This document shows, piece by piece, positions 1-11,399 of a DNA stretch of 64,000 nucleotides. The DNA comes from Isoetes taiwanensis. Taxonomy: Eukaryota; Streptophyta; Lycopodiopsida; Isoetales; Isoetaceae. The stretch is from NCBI GenBank assembly GCA_021234155.1, contig JAJEKV010000008.1, positions 11,090,740-11,154,739 of the forward strand, read 5' to 3'. Every line of letters starts with the position of its first letter. Position 1 is the stretch's first letter. A program made the position numbers and the translations under genes. A model generated the notes under the pieces. The model was given only the letters and a program-made list of their open reading frames with translations. It was not told where the DNA came from and did no database searches.

Positions 1-295
1 CATGGGTCTTCTGAGGAACATTCAAATGCCATGTGAAAAAGTAGTATACCTCTAAGAAGCCGTCTACCTTAGTAATATGTAAGAAAATCTTCCACGAACT
101 TTTTTGAGGCATCAATGGAACTATCTCATGCAATTTCTTTATCACTATTTATGGAGACAATTCAATGGTCTTGTAGCGTATCCATTGCTAAATGCTGTAA
201 AAAACATGCAAGTTCTGGCCAACGACAGACACATATGTCACAAAAAAAAAAAAAAATCATCAAAAAAATCATTTACTTTGTGTGAAGATGAAGCT
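1..295. other. Flank downstream of LINE tail, no gene seen
   Basis: No recognisable coding sequence. It has an A-run near 241-253 and T-rich tracts. It lies just beyond the poly(A) tail of the minus-strand LINE fragment, so it should be the target DNA into which that LINE integrated. Confidence 0.5.
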
Positions 296-634
296 TTTTT
301 TTTTTTTTTGAAGAACTGTGTCATCAATATATTAAAAGAATGGTAATGTTACAAAGCAAGTGAGGAGGAAGAGAACTGCCCCAAAGAGACAGCGATACCT
401 CGACACCCCACAACAAACTCACAAAAAAACTGCAACTCTACTGCTGTACAAACCGACCATCACCATCTACAACACCCAAGAAGTCCCGCCAAATGGCAAA
501 CTTCTGCTCTACTAATCCCAGGAACACCAGAAAGCTTTGAAATAGTTTGTACCTGAGTCGAGGAATCAGAGAGGCTGCAGGCTGCTGAATCCCCTGAAAG
601 ATCCACAACCGCCGCCGCTTCCAAATCAGCCACA
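296..634 (-). pseudogene. LINE reverse-transcriptase C-terminal end with poly(A) tail (left piece)
   Basis: On the minus strand this reads VWLIWKRRRLWIFQGI, the Trp/Arg-rich stretch that follows the zinc-binding region (zf-RVT) at the C-terminus of plant LINE reverse transcriptases. A 3' UTR follows and then a homopolymer A tail, seen as the T-run at about 296-310 on the plus strand. The piece stops abruptly at the CACTA terminus at 635. The matching upstream part of the same LINE lies at 30,336-30,660, beyond the other CACTA end, and the two are joined by the ACA target duplication. It is a decayed fragment of a non-LTR retrotransposon with no remaining function. Confidence 0.75.
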
Positions 635-639
635 CATTA

Positions 640-1210
640 CAAGAGAAATGTACCTATAGTGTCTAGTGTAATGTCAACTTTTTTGACACAAACAGAACCT
701 GTCAAAACCCAACTATTGTCACAGCTTTGCCACTATACTTGTCGTGATCATTTGTCACAAACATGCCACAATAGCGTCAAATGTTGTGTCAAGCTTGTGG
801 CTTCAATTTATGACATAATATTGACACAAAATCAATTTGGAACTATATGGCAGTCTAGAAAATGGCGAACTTGTGACAATATTTTAACAACATTGTGATA
901 AATAAATAAAAATCCATATGAATACTATTACATCAACATTATCGCAAAGTAGCTATAATTCATCCACAATAAGACAACCAATAAGAAAATTTGTGACCCG
1001 TTTTGTAGCTAACAAATAGCTAGTGTTGTGACCACACTGTGATAAATAAATAAAGCTTATACCAACTACATAGCATCAACATCATGGCAATGTAGTGACA
1101 ATATAGTAGCTATAATCCCATCCACAATAAGACAACTAATAAGAACTTTTATGACTAGTTTGGTGTCTAAAGAAACACTATTTTTCATTGTTGTGGCCAC
1201 ATTATCAACT
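640..1210. repeat. CACTA left subterminal repeat region
   Basis: Dense short direct and inverted motifs: GTCAACTTTTTTGACAC, TTGTCACA, TTTGTCACAAA and GTGATAAATAAATAAA. Two longer tandem units begin with CATTGTGATAAATAAATAAA near 892 and 1,036, each followed by a CCACAATAAGACAACYAATAAGAA block. The same TTTGACACAAA and GACGCTA words occur before the right terminus (30,150-30,332). Such arrays are where TNPA-type proteins bind in En/Spm elements; that role is inferred here. Confidence 0.6.
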
Positions 1211-2202
1211 CATATATAATTCAGTTTCAATTTTTGTTTGAAGGTATTTATTTGAGGTTATTTTTGTTTGAGGCATTGTGGTTGTGACACGTAGCATGCA
1301 AACAATTTTTGTTTGAAGTTATTTCGTTTGAGGCATTACAGTTCTGACACGTAGCATGCAAACAATCTTGGAACCTGATGTTTGATCATTTCTGCTCAAA
1401 TGGGGTATAGAAATCTGTGTTTAAAGCCCAAGCTGATGTATGTGAGGGATTAGATCAGCCATTACAGTAGTATGCTTGTGGATTGTTCATTTCTTTGGTG
1501 ACAGTCCCGGAATTTGGGGAAGAACAACAGACTTGGCGGTCTAATTAAGCCCAAATTAGGACGAATCTGATGGGGCTTTTGGCATATTCATGGCCGAATT
1601 TGCCATGTTAGACCAGTGAAGAAGTTTGGGAGGCTAACTCCAAGAGATGGAGAAGCAATCGATGATCTTTTATTCCTCACGTAAAGCTTGATCTTTTCAG
1701 TAATGGGTCCAAAAATATGGCAGATCTGAAGGGGCTTTTTACATGGCTGGTTTAGGAAGCATGGGGCGACCCTAGTGGCCAATTGTAGAAAAATCTGATC
1801 AACTGTCATGGTGTTCTTGGCAGAAAACAAGGGAAAACCTTTAATTCAGCCCAAAGAAAGTGGTATTTGATGGGGCTTTCCTCATGGGTATGATCGATTC
1901 ACTGACCTGACCATGGGGATGAAGTATTGGCCTCTAATTTGAAGATTAAGTGGATCAATTGAAAGCAGGGTCCCGGGTCTGAAACTGTTCTTGGCCTTGA
2001 GCAGGAACTTCAATTCGGCCTAATCAGAGATCAATTTTATGGAGCTTTAGGAAGGGGAAACTTCCGAGAGCATGCTTGGCTTAAAAGGGGCGAAATCCTC
2101 AGGCCAAGTCCGGCGAAATCCCATGGCCATATCGTAGCTTCTGCATGATTTGTGCCATAACTTACCTATCTTCAGAAAATCTACCCAAACCTATTCCGGC
2201 CA
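1211..2202. repeat. CACTA internal non-coding DNA with a 44-bp direct repeat
   Basis: No gene recognised. GTTTGAGGCATTGTGGTTGT and the following GACACGTAGCATGCAAACAA occur at 1,267-1,310 and again, slightly diverged, at 1,325-1,368. Confidence 0.5.
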
Positions 2203-2211
2203 AGCTCTGAG

Positions 2212-2341
2212 GGAACGCAATAAAGTTACCCTGGTTATTGGTCGTGGCACGATCATCACCGTGGGTTATTCTACGGGATGGAATCACCCACCGTTAGGAT
2301 TGCGCCATATCAGCATGACCAGGGTAACTTTATTGCGTTCC
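2212..2341. mobile_element. 130-bp MITE with 9-bp TSD (Mutator-like)
   Basis: Perfect terminal inverted repeats of about 24 bp begin GGAACGCAATAAAGTTACCC. They are flanked on both sides by the 9-bp direct repeat AGCTCTGAG (2,203-2,211 and 2,342-2,350). A 9-bp TSD is the mark of Mutator-like elements. The unit is too short to encode protein. The open frame that runs across it is probably fortuitous. Confidence 0.8.
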
Positions 2342-2350
2342 AGCTCTGAG

Positions 2351-4097
2351 ACTCTGCTACAGAGCTTAATCTCTCTTTCTCCTTTGACTTTAGCCTTCCG
2401 GTTTCAGCATTCCACTGAAATTAGTTTCCTGCAGCTGCCAGCCATCTGCCGGGCATCTGCATCTGTCAATCAAGCAGGTGCTTCTGCCGGGAGTCCATCC
2501 GGCCTACTGCCCCGCCCAAAATCCGCAGCTCCTGTGCCTCATAGCCGTGGCTCAATCACGTTCAGGTGGCCCCCCGATTTTAGGGGTGCTCAACCTTCTT
2601 ACGATATTTTAGAATGTAATGAGATATGTTAAATATCAGTAGCTGGCCCTAGCCTATGTATTGTCTTTGTTTGTTTCTGTAGTATCTAGTTGCATTTAGA
2701 ATGTGAAGCATCACTCCTGCGTCTGTTTCAAACAGTAACCTAATTGGTATTTTGTGGAGGTGGATTAGTAGTTTAATGCATACTAGGCCTTTTCTCACTT
2801 TAAACAAATTTCATTATTCTGATAACAAAACTATGGTAATCTGCATTGTGACATGTTCTATGTTATGAAGAGGATTTGAGATTTTTCAACTCCATCCATA
2901 CCCACTTAAAGTTATTGCAGAAGTTAATCCAAATTAGGAAAACTGTGCAGCTGTCAATTCAGTAAACGGTTTTATGCAGGATCGAGTGCATGAACATAAT
3001 TTGTCGTTATTTTGAACTAAAGATGTTCTTTTGGTGAGACACAAAGGACAGTCATGAATATTAAGATTCTGAATTGGTTAGAGATGGGAAATACTTGGAG
3101 GATAGAAACTAAAATCTTGCGGTACATGTTTCTGCTCCTGCCAAGGAGGTCCTTTGATGATAGGCAATAGGTTGATCACTTGACCTGGAGCTGCATGGAG
3201 GATTCTACAAGTATGAGTGAGGATGCTGGTTCAACGCCCTCTTTTGTTTCCTGGTCTCCTGGGGAGCTTGTGTGGTCTCTTGTGCGTTTATAAAATAGGC
3301 TAGACATGTAACTTTCTTTCAAAGGAGTTCCTAATAGATGTGTTTTCCTTACTCCTTAGACCAAATTAATTAAAGCTAGGCTGGTAAGCAGCAAAGTTAG
3401 ATGTTACATTAAGATTGAAGATATGTTGTTAGGGGGTTGTGGTTAATACATGTGAATATCATCTTTAATTTGACTAACGAAAGTTAAAGGGGAGAAGATC
3501 AATATTTACCTAGATATGATGATAACAAAGCGACCAAAGCAACGTATACAATTAAAATGTGTGCTCTCAAACTGCCCCTCAATTAAAATCTTAATTTTCT
3601 CTATTGCAGTATATGAGTGGGATATTAAGCATTCAAGGGGAATCAAGTCCAGAAGTAGATTGTTTCAAGAACATACGTTTTGGATGCTACATGGATTGAA
3701 GCAATAGTCATGTATAATTCAAGTCCAGGGAAGACTAAGATCAAAAACTGCATGGATTTAAGCAATAGTCATTTGACAAAGTGTTCCTATGCAACATATA
3801 ATAAACCAATATTAAAGTCGTGATAACAGTGATATTGGAGACAATGCATTCATCAATGAAGAGCTCCTATTAACATAGACTGTATTCACTAATTCTCAGA
3901 GAGCGGCGTATAGATAAGTTGGTGAAGAGAAACGTTCGCGGCGGCCGCTAGGCCGCCGCGATAAGTTTCTTGTAATAGATAAATGAACAATTGATAACAA
4001 TTTCTGTGACTTTTATGTCTAGGTAATAGCTAATTTAAGACAATTTATGCATTGTATCTTGGTATTTTTTTTTTTTTTTTTTGCTTAAATAATTGAT
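2351..4097. other. CACTA internal DNA, no recognisable gene; GC-rich palindrome at 3,929-3,969
   Basis: Nothing coding is recognised. At 3,937-3,960 CGCGGCGGCC and GGCCGCCGCG face each other around GCTA, within a longer imperfect stem (GAAAC...GTTTC). The surroundings are AT-rich, so this GC-rich hairpin stands out. Confidence 0.5.
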
Positions 4098-4412
4098 TTC
4101 CCCCTTAAACCCCCTTTTGTTTGGGTGCTTATTCACACGGGGGTGACTCCGGGCAACGAGAGCTGTTGGATAGGCATATTCACCCCTTATTCCTTAATCT
4201 ACACCGTACGTAAAATTCCTCGTTTGTGGGGTATAGATGTACATAAATTGCTATACTGTATAACAAAATTTGCAAGATACTATAAGATTTCAGGCAATGT
4301 ACTATATGGTGTTGATTTTGTACGTGCAAAACATAATTATAAGGGCTCTCGCTGCCCTACCTCACCCCCCGTGTGAATAAGCACCCAAACACAAGGGGGT
4401 TTAAGGGGGAAT
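4098..4412. mobile_element. MITE of about 315 bp with long inverted repeats
   Basis: The left end reads TTCCCCCTTAAACCCCCTTT and continues through GTTTGGGTGCTTATTCACAC. The right end is its inverted copy over about 50 bp (from TCACCCCCCGTGTGAATAAG to the GGGGGAA boundary). The internal sequence is short and non-coding. A 3-bp ATT duplication is possible but not secure, so I do not assign a superfamily. Confidence 0.7.
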
Positions 4413-4899
4413 TTAATTGTAAGGCATGCAATGTAATGGTTTTTGTTATAGGTTAAAAAAATTTTTTGCCCCTTCGGGGCTAATTAATGTTAATAGTAAT
4501 TATATGTTGGTTGTTATATGTCATTTGGGGGATGTTAGAGTGATAAAAAGACGAGAGATTAAAGTCCAAAAGTATTTTTATTTAGTGCATTTTCAATGCG
4601 AAGTTTGAATCTTGCTTTGCAATTGAAATTGTCATTCCAATTGTCATTTCGGTGTGTGCCTCTTACGAAATACAAGTAGAAAACAATGTGTTAAGTAAAA
4701 AAGAGAATGCAAGAAGATTGTTAAACCGCTATTTTCATGCAGCTAGGCTGAAAGAAAGGTTATATTATCTTCATTGTTTAAAAATAATAATTCACTAGAG
4801 ATCATGTGTTCTTGGATTAAAATGAAGGTACTTCCACTACCTCCATTTTAATCCAAGATTTCCCATCATTATCTTTCCCGTGCTTGTTGCTCATGGTAG

Positions 4900-6110
4900 A
4901 AGAGATAAACCCTGATGTCTCTACATAAGCACATGGTAGAAGAGATAAACCCTGGTGTCTCTACTAGTTCCATTGCTTTGGCATGGGCACCAATAAGGTT
5001 ATCAAAGTCAGTAATACCATCCTGTAAAAGCTCATGAAACACCCCAGCCTGAACTATTTTACCATCACGCAGAACTTGGAAGCATTTTTTAGTGTGAGAC
5101 CATGAGTATATTATGCAGATTGTTACAATCTGCATGCTATTAGTGATTAAACCAACTCTGATCAAATCAACTTCAGGAAAATTTCCATTAGAGAAAGAAG
5201 GTACCACTATATGGTCTGCTTCTGGCAAAAAGTCAACTTGATGTGTCACCAAAACTATGGTTTTTGAGGCCAAAGCTCCAAGAATGCATTTCTGCCAAGA
5301 TTAAAAGTTAAAGTATAAAAAAATATTTCTGTATCAGTCTGCACATCAACTGCACTAAATGGATCATCAAAAAGATAGATATCTGCATCTTGATAGATGG
5401 CTCGAGCAAGCTGTACTCTCTGCTTTTGCCCACCACTTAAGTTGATTCCCCTTTCTCCAATCTCTGTTTGGTCTCTACATGCAAATAATTCTAGATCCTT
5501 TTTTAGTTGACAAACTTCAAGTACTCTCTCATATTTTGTTCTATTCATTGTACTCCCAAAGAGTATATTATCTTCAACTGTACCACTTTGAATCCATGCT
5601 GTTTGGCCAACATATGATGTGCTACCTTGTATGATAACCTTCCAGAGTTCATAAAAATCAAAACCAGCCAATTCAAAATGAAATATATAGTTGAATCAAA
5701 ACTGACCTCTCCAGATAATTTTGGTATCTCCCCAAGAATACAAGAAAGAAGACTCGATTTCCCTACCCCAACGCCGCCACAAACTGCCACCATTGTTCCC
5801 TCTAGTATACATAGATCCAGATTTTTAAGAGTTTGTCTGGCTTCAGATGCATCCCAACTGAATGTTCCACCACTAATATCGATAGCAATACCAGTAGTCT
5901 TGGGTAGCCTTGTGACAGTATCTTTTTGTATCTCCTGTTCTTCAAAATAACTACAAAGCCGATCAAGAGATATGTTTGCCTAGGCGAATCCAGAAATGAA
6001 ATTTGGAAATCTGCTCAACGGTTCCTGAAGCACCTGAATTGTTGCCAGTACAGAAAGCACTCTCCCAGCTGTGAGTGGTATTCTTGCACTGCGACTCGTA
6101 GGAAACCAAC
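4900..6110 (-). pseudogene. ABCC (MRP-type) ABC transporter gene fragment, first nucleotide-binding domain
   Basis: Minus-strand pieces in order resemble the end of the first membrane domain (QVLQEPLSRFPNFISGFA), the linker (ANISLDRLCSYFEE) and NBD1. NBD1 shows Walker A GGVGVGKSS, the Q-loop region [20 protein letters not shown], the signature LSGGQKQR, Walker [13 protein letters not shown] and the switch His VTHQVDFLPEAD. Pieces are separated by short intron-like gaps with usable GT/AG borders (about 5,630-5,703 and 5,085-5,200). An in-frame TAG at 5,980-5,982 replaces a likely CAG Gln codon. Full ABCC proteins are about 1,500 residues; only about 300 are here. Its place inside the CACTA, with introns kept, points to capture of genomic DNA. 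A 35-bp duplication (CATGGTAGAAGAGATAAACC) lies at 4,892-4,950. Confidence 0.85.
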
Positions 6111-6269
6111 AACATCCCGATAGATAGGCTTTTCATTCATCTCAGCAGTTTTTTCTACAATAGTATAGGGTGGGTAGCTGCACATCGCAGGCTACCCAAA
6201 AAATGAAAAACATAGGGAATATCCAGTTATAACACCTGGACCCCAAATAAAATTGTATGCTACAGATGT

Positions 6270-6600
6270 TGGCTAGTGTACTTGCCGAGAGCTTATCGCC
6301 GGGATTAAAAAACCCCGCCCTTTCGGGTTTTCGAGGAAAACCCCTAGCGATAAAATCTCGGTAAGGGGCTTGGACAACGCAGGGCTGCTAAACGTTCCCA
6401 CAAAAAAACCCACGCTCCACAGAGAATACCGAAGTCGCGCATCACCTCTGGACCTGCATATCACCAACAGAAAAACCAATAGAGAAAAAACCTCGAAAAG
6501 CGAGGGGCTGGTCACGCGTGCCACGCGACAAAAAACAACATTTACACCTCGAAAAAGCGAGGGGCTGGTCACGCGTGCCACGCGACAATTATAACAAATA
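6270..6600. repeat. Tandem pair of GC-rich palindromic units
   Basis: A unit of about 42 bp, CCTCGAAAAGCGAGGGGCTG followed by GTCACGCGTGCCACGCGACA, occurs at 6,491-6,532 and again at 6,547-6,588. Each has two small inverted repeats (CCTCG/CGAGG and CGCGTG/CACGCG). No gene is recognised. Confidence 0.6.
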
Positions 6601-6640
6601 TGAACATGTAAATAACAATTTTAAGGGAGGGAAGGGTGGG

Positions 6641-7217
6641 AGCCATGGATACTGCTGAGAGATGAGAAAGCGCTGATGAAACGTCGATGAAGAACTCTGC
6701 AATAAGTAGCGATCCCCAACCTGATGAACGGCCTAAAAATGCATGCGATGCATGCATGCGACGCATGCAATGCATGCATGCTCGTCTGGTGCAAGAATGC
6801 CGATTTGCTATGCGAATCGATGACATTCTTGCACTGCGACTCGTAGGAAACCAACAACATCCCGATACCAGAGAACTTCAAATACTAGATCCGAGGAGAA
6901 AGATTGAAGATTGTCCTATGCCGGACAAAAGGGCAAAGATAAAAGAGGTTAGAAAGGATATGAATGGCCAAGAAAGAGTAGCTCATGCAAGAAGAAGCCC
7001 CTCCTCCGCATGAGATCAAAGAATAGAAGCCATGGATACTGCTGAGAGATGAGAAAGCGCTGATGAAACGTCGATGAAGAACTCTGCAATAAGTAGGGAT
7101 CCCCAACCTGATGAACGGCCTAAAAATGCATGCGATGCATGCATGCGACGCATGCAATGCATGCATGCTCGTCTGGTGCAAGAATGCCGATTCGCTACGC
7201 GAATCGATGACATTCTT
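6641..7217. repeat. 188-bp direct repeat pair rich in CATGCATG (RY) motifs
   Basis: The segment 6,641-6,829 (from GCCATGGATACTGCTGAGAG) recurs at 7,029-7,217 with few changes. Each copy has a nested palindromic stretch built of GCATGC and ATGCATGC. CATGCATG is the RY element bound by B3 factors of the ABI3/FUS3 class; any regulatory role here is inference. The spacer also carries TTCTTGCACTGCGACTCGTA (6,829-6,848), which occurs too beside the ABCC fragment near 6,083. Confidence 0.7.
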
Positions 7218-7346
7218 TGTAACATGCATGTCAAGAAATTAACCACAGACACTTACAATGCTTAATCGAGATGCAAGAGATAGAAAATTAAAAACTTAAG
7301 GATGCTTGCACAAATTATATACCTCAGATTTAGATAAGTTCATACC

Positions 7347-8674
7347 TCAGATTTAGATAATTTCCTGAACTGCACGCTGTAAGAGAGATCAACCTCAAAT
7401 GTTTGGTCTTCAAGTTCAACATCAGAAGAGCGAGAGTCTTCACCATCACTATTATCCTCGCTAGATGATGATGAAGCACTCAATACTACATTCCTGTTTA
7501 AGATGATAGGACCTGCAGATTTTCTTTTCCTTTTGCCTCCTTCTTTTGAAGTTTCTGCTTCTGGGATATTGCAGGAACTTGATGAGCGTCGATGCTCCTC
7601 CAACCTAGAAAGAAAGTTCAGCAAACAGTCCAGCAAAAGGTTCAGCAAAAATCCAACAAACACTTTGAGCAAACGATCCAGCAAAAATCCAGCAAACACT
7701 TTGAGCAAACAGTCCAGCAAAAGGTAGCAAAAATCCAGCAAATACTTTGAGCGATTCCCTGTGCCTTCATACACGTTTAGTCTATCTTTAAGACCATGGT
7801 TATACAAAAAGATCATCAATGTAGAATTTCTTATAAATACAGTAGCTGAAATTACAATTCCTTGCGAAGAAAGAAGACTTTGAAAAGTTATAAGAAAGAA
7901 GGCTTGTCTACCTAATGAAATTTCAATTACAGTTCTCATTTCAAAGGATTTGGCATCCTTGGCTGTACACTCCTCCTAATGAATATGACATTTCCTTTCT
8001 ATTAGTTTGATAGTCTGTTCTTCTTGCCCATTTGTTATGGTTTTGTTCTTTTAGTCTCGTTAGCTCGTAGAGGAAAGATGAAGTTGTGGATACAGGTAGT
8101 GCCCTTAATCCGGCATACATAACACTGCCCTTCAAGAAAGAACCAAGTATATAATAACAGGCAAAGTTCTGCAAGTCATACATTGGAAATCTTTCCAGAG
8201 ATATGCTTCTAAGGAAAAGATATGTCCTAATTTCGCAATATTTGGAGCTGAAATGTTTCAGCAAGCAAAGATGCAGATTCTCAGGCAAAATTTTAATGAG
8301 GTCAGAAACGTTTTTAAGAAATAATGGCACCAACAATAGTGGTTCGTAGCTTCAGAAAACATGAGCAGGATCAATGCAAACTCAATATTAGTTCATAGCA
8401 ACTAAATTCTCACTGTTCGGATGTCAGGAGCAAAGCTGAAAGATGCATAAATGAAACGTATAATTTACCTTCCCTTTCCATTCTTTTTCTTATGCAGCTC
8501 CTTTCCAGAGTCATCATTTTTGTCTTCAGTATTTCTTCGAATCCTCTTCTCCAATTCCATCATTAGAGCAGCCAGAACACCTTCTAGCACATTGGCCATG
8601 AAATTTTCCAGCGTACCTCCATTAGACTCCTCTGTAGATACACTTTTGCCCTTGTCGGATCTGTTGGAAGCCAC
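7347..8674 (-). pseudogene. Fragment of an unknown acidic/serine-rich nuclear-type gene, two exons visible
   Basis: Exon A (8,674-8,469, minus) encodes VASNRSDKGKSVSTEESNGG followed by a helix-prone stretch ending GKELHKKKNGK. It has an acceptor (TCTTTAG) and donor (AAAG/GTAAAT). Exon B (7,604-7,347) encodes EEHRRSSSSC, a basic patch GGKRKRKSAG and an acidic Ser run (SSSSSEDNSDGEDSRSSD), then FEVDLSYSVQFRKLSKSE. It too is bounded by an acceptor (TTTCTAG) and donor (GAG/GTATGA). The composition suggests a nuclear protein with a bipartite basic signal, but I do not recognise the family. Intact splice borders inside a CACTA suggest a captured host-gene piece. A minisatellite (7,617-7,740) fills part of the intron. 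Confidence 0.45.
7617..7740. repeat. Minisatellite of CAGCAAA / TTTGAGCAAAC units
   Basis: Units such as GTCCAGCAAAAGGTTCAGCA and AACACTTTGAGCAAACGATC alternate about five times. This produces a spurious Leu-rich reading frame on the minus strand. Confidence 0.7.
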
Positions 8675-8699
8675 TAAAGACCAGAAGAATGGAGAAAAT

Positions 8700-9885
8700 T
8701 AGAAACTGACAACGAAATATGCAACTGAGGAAATCTAAAAACAGAAACTTTTTTGCCAGCATTTTTGTATTCTGCTTGAGATTTCAAGATGCTTACTGAT
8801 GGTGCTTTGCTACCGCAAACGAAACCTAAAAGAGCAGGCGCTACTCAGGAAGAATCAATCAAGATTTATTGGTGCTCGACATGAACTAAGGTAATCCATC
8901 CCGCCATTTTTCTGTTCCAAATGGATCCTTGTTTTTTTCCATTTTTTTTTCTTGCCATTCTTAAGAAGTCGTCATTGTGCTGTTCAGTTAATGATGTTTT
9001 ATTGATCTCTAAGTCATTATTGCCTGATATTGAAATCTTATTGAACTTGAAAAATCCCTTAACTAGTGTAGAATATACTAGTTGCTAGTATATCATATGT
9101 TGTGTTAATGGTGTCAACGGCTAATGGTGTCAATGGCTAATGATGTCAATGGTGTTCAATGGTGTCAATGGTTAATGATGTTCGATGGTTAATGGCTGTT
9201 GTGTTAATGGTGCCATTTTATTTTATTTTCATTAGTCTGTCCCCATTTAACTTTATATAAATCATCAAATTTTAAACTATATATAACTTTATATGGCGAC
9301 TGTGAACGAACGGATGAGTAGGCGCTACTCCAGAAGATTTAATCAAGATTTTAAGGTGGCGATGAAGAGGTAGGCTACTAATCGCGCCATTTTTTCTGTT
9401 GTAAACAATCTTTGGGTTGTTCGACTGCATTGTCTCATTCATCATTTTCCATTTTCTTGATTTCATTGTGATTTTGTTGGTGGGAAATGAAAATATTTAT
9501 CATCAAGGGTATTTATTGCCTCGTAGTCATTTTTGAAAAAAATAGGTCACTATAGGCAATTCTAAACATCTAGTTATAAAACCATTGAACTCCAATGGTT
9601 TGTTTTGCACTCAAGGAATCCATCACACTCCAATGGTTTTTCACCCCCAATGGTTTTTAACAATGCCCTCGTTTTTTTAATCGTACATAAATAGACTTTG
9701 TCGCCTTCATGTATTATTTCTCACAACAATTGTTTGCTTCAATATACTAACAACTTTTGCTTTCCTACCTCATGCTGCTAGTATAGAATATTTGTTTGCT
9801 ATTGTGATTAATGGTGTCTCTTTTTTTTTTTGTATTAGTTTATTTCCATTTAACTCTATATAAATCATTGAACAGGTAAAAAACA
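8700..9885. repeat. CACTA internal DNA with diverged repeats, no gene seen
   Basis: GGCGCTACTC with GAAGAATCAATCAAGATTT near 8,838 recurs in diverged form near 9,321, suggesting an old duplication of about 480 bp. A short minisatellite of AATGGTGTCAATGGCTAATG units lies at 9,108-9,212. No coding sequence is recognised. Confidence 0.5.
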
Positions 9886-10206
9886 ATGTCGGACTCTGGA
9901 AGTAGTGGCAATGTGAGGGATAATTGCTTGCCACATCGTGTCTTCACAAAGCCATCATCCTCATCGTCGAATGTGGTATTATCAACCTCATCATCCTCGT
10001 TATCTTTATCATCTCATCAACCAAGTAGGAAACGAGCTAGGCGAGACCCAAGCAGAGCTTTCTATCTCCATCGGCGCAGTTGTTGGTGCAACAAATGTAA
10101 TCGTTCCTATCGTATCCGACAAGAACATGAAGCAAGATTTGGTCTTTGTCAGAGCCGACCAACCCAACCTGATAAAGGACATGATCTCGATCAAGCGGAA
10201 AATAGT
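9886..10206 (+). pseudogene. Probable first exon of the CACTA TNP2-like transposase gene
   Basis: Begins MSDSGSSGNVRDN, has a Ser-rich stretch and a basic RKRARR patch, then CWCNKCNRSYRIRQEHEARF. This resembles, weakly, the CxCxxC...H segment of the transposase-associated domain at the N-terminus of plant TNP2 proteins. It ends at a GTGTAAGT donor. The next TNP2-like segment starts at 28,648 after an AT-rich acceptor; the 18.3-kb nested element sits in between, in what looks like intron DNA. The link to TNP2 rests on position and this weak motif. Confidence 0.4.
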
Positions 10207-10299
10207 GTAAGTTGTCTCCTGCAATATTCATTTATTATTTATTTTATTTAGACATAAGTTTGTGGTCTTCCCATTAATTTTATAGATTGCAATTTGGGT

Positions 10300-11399
10300 G
10301 CAAAATCGGTACTGGGTAGCAGAAATCACCGTCCGGACGCCGCTTACAAGTGCTTAAAATCGGTGTGTTTTAAACACGACGTGCGTGATTGAAGTATTGA
10401 CATGTAGGGTGCGCGCCCGTCAAATGACAGGCTGAGAGAATCATGAACATGTTTGGTGCCGGAAACATGAATGCCTGTAGCCCGCCATATTCCTGGATGG
10501 CGGGCTAACCCATCTTGAATTCAAGCAAAATGGAGGGACTAATTGTTTCCAAGAATTGCCTGAACCGAAATTCAACAATTTGCCCTCACCAATTCAGCAA
10601 TACACGTAAATCGGGATAGATGAAACCCAATTCCTCTCCCCGTTCAATTTCTGAGCCATTGATGCAAAGCAAGGAAGAGAGATCGAAAAGAGATTGTATG
10701 CAAAGAAGGTAGCAATGAAGAAGAATTCCCCTTCTAAAGATTAAGCCTTCAAAGGCGAATAAGAAATTGAGACCGAAAGTGACCAAGTAGAATAAGAGAA
10801 ATTTCGGGGAGAAATTTATGAAGTATTCAACCAAATTAGTACAAATGTTGATGACAATGACAAAGGCCGCATCATTGACAGGTCTTCTTTGGAGGGCAAG
10901 GGATTTACCAATTGCTTCTATAAAGAAATCTAAGCAGTTGTTACTATGGTAGAGCAAATGGTGAAGAATTTGAAGGAAACAATGCAAGAACATAAGTTTG
11001 AGAGGAATTATGACATGCTTCATGCAAGGAAGTCCACCCCGATAATGGCAAAGGCCGGTACAAATGGTGTCAAGCCATTGAATCAAGCGAGAAGTGGCGG
11101 ATTGCTCGGCAGATCCCCGGAAAAACAATTTCAAATGCTTTTCAAAGAAGGGTGCAAGCTAACAAAGGGGAAGGACCTTGGTCAATGTTCGGGAGGAGGA
11201 AGCGGATGGATAGCATGTTAGATCACAATAGAGAATTTGTTATCAAGTTAAGACCCGAGAAAATACAAGAGTTTCTCCATACAAGAAAGGCGTGAGGAAG
11301 TATGTATCGAGCGAGGAATAAAGATGGAACATCAATTCACCTTCTTGAAGTTAGCCAAGTAAGTATTCATCCTATATTGTAGGGTTCATTATATGTAGC
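10300..11399 (+). other. 5' part of Sola-like element; weak coding remains
   Basis: A GC-rich subterminal stretch to about 10,560 is followed by sequence with short open pieces (for example AVVTMVEQMVKNLKETMQEH near 10,940). These could be the N-terminal helical part of the element protein, but I do not recognise a domain. Frames change often. Confidence 0.35.

Noticed and set aside
104-346. Short plus-strand frame with Lys and Phe runs
   Set aside because: The runs come from A- and T-homopolymers around a LINE tail, and no domain or splice context supports it.
2150-2632. 160-codon plus-strand frame
   Set aside because: It runs through a MITE and both of its TSDs; without the MITE nothing recognisable remains.
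7340-7939. 199-codon minus-strand frame with Leu/Phe-rich middle
   Set aside because: The middle is translated minisatellite and intron. Only the last 86 codons, bounded by splice sites, are kept as exon B.
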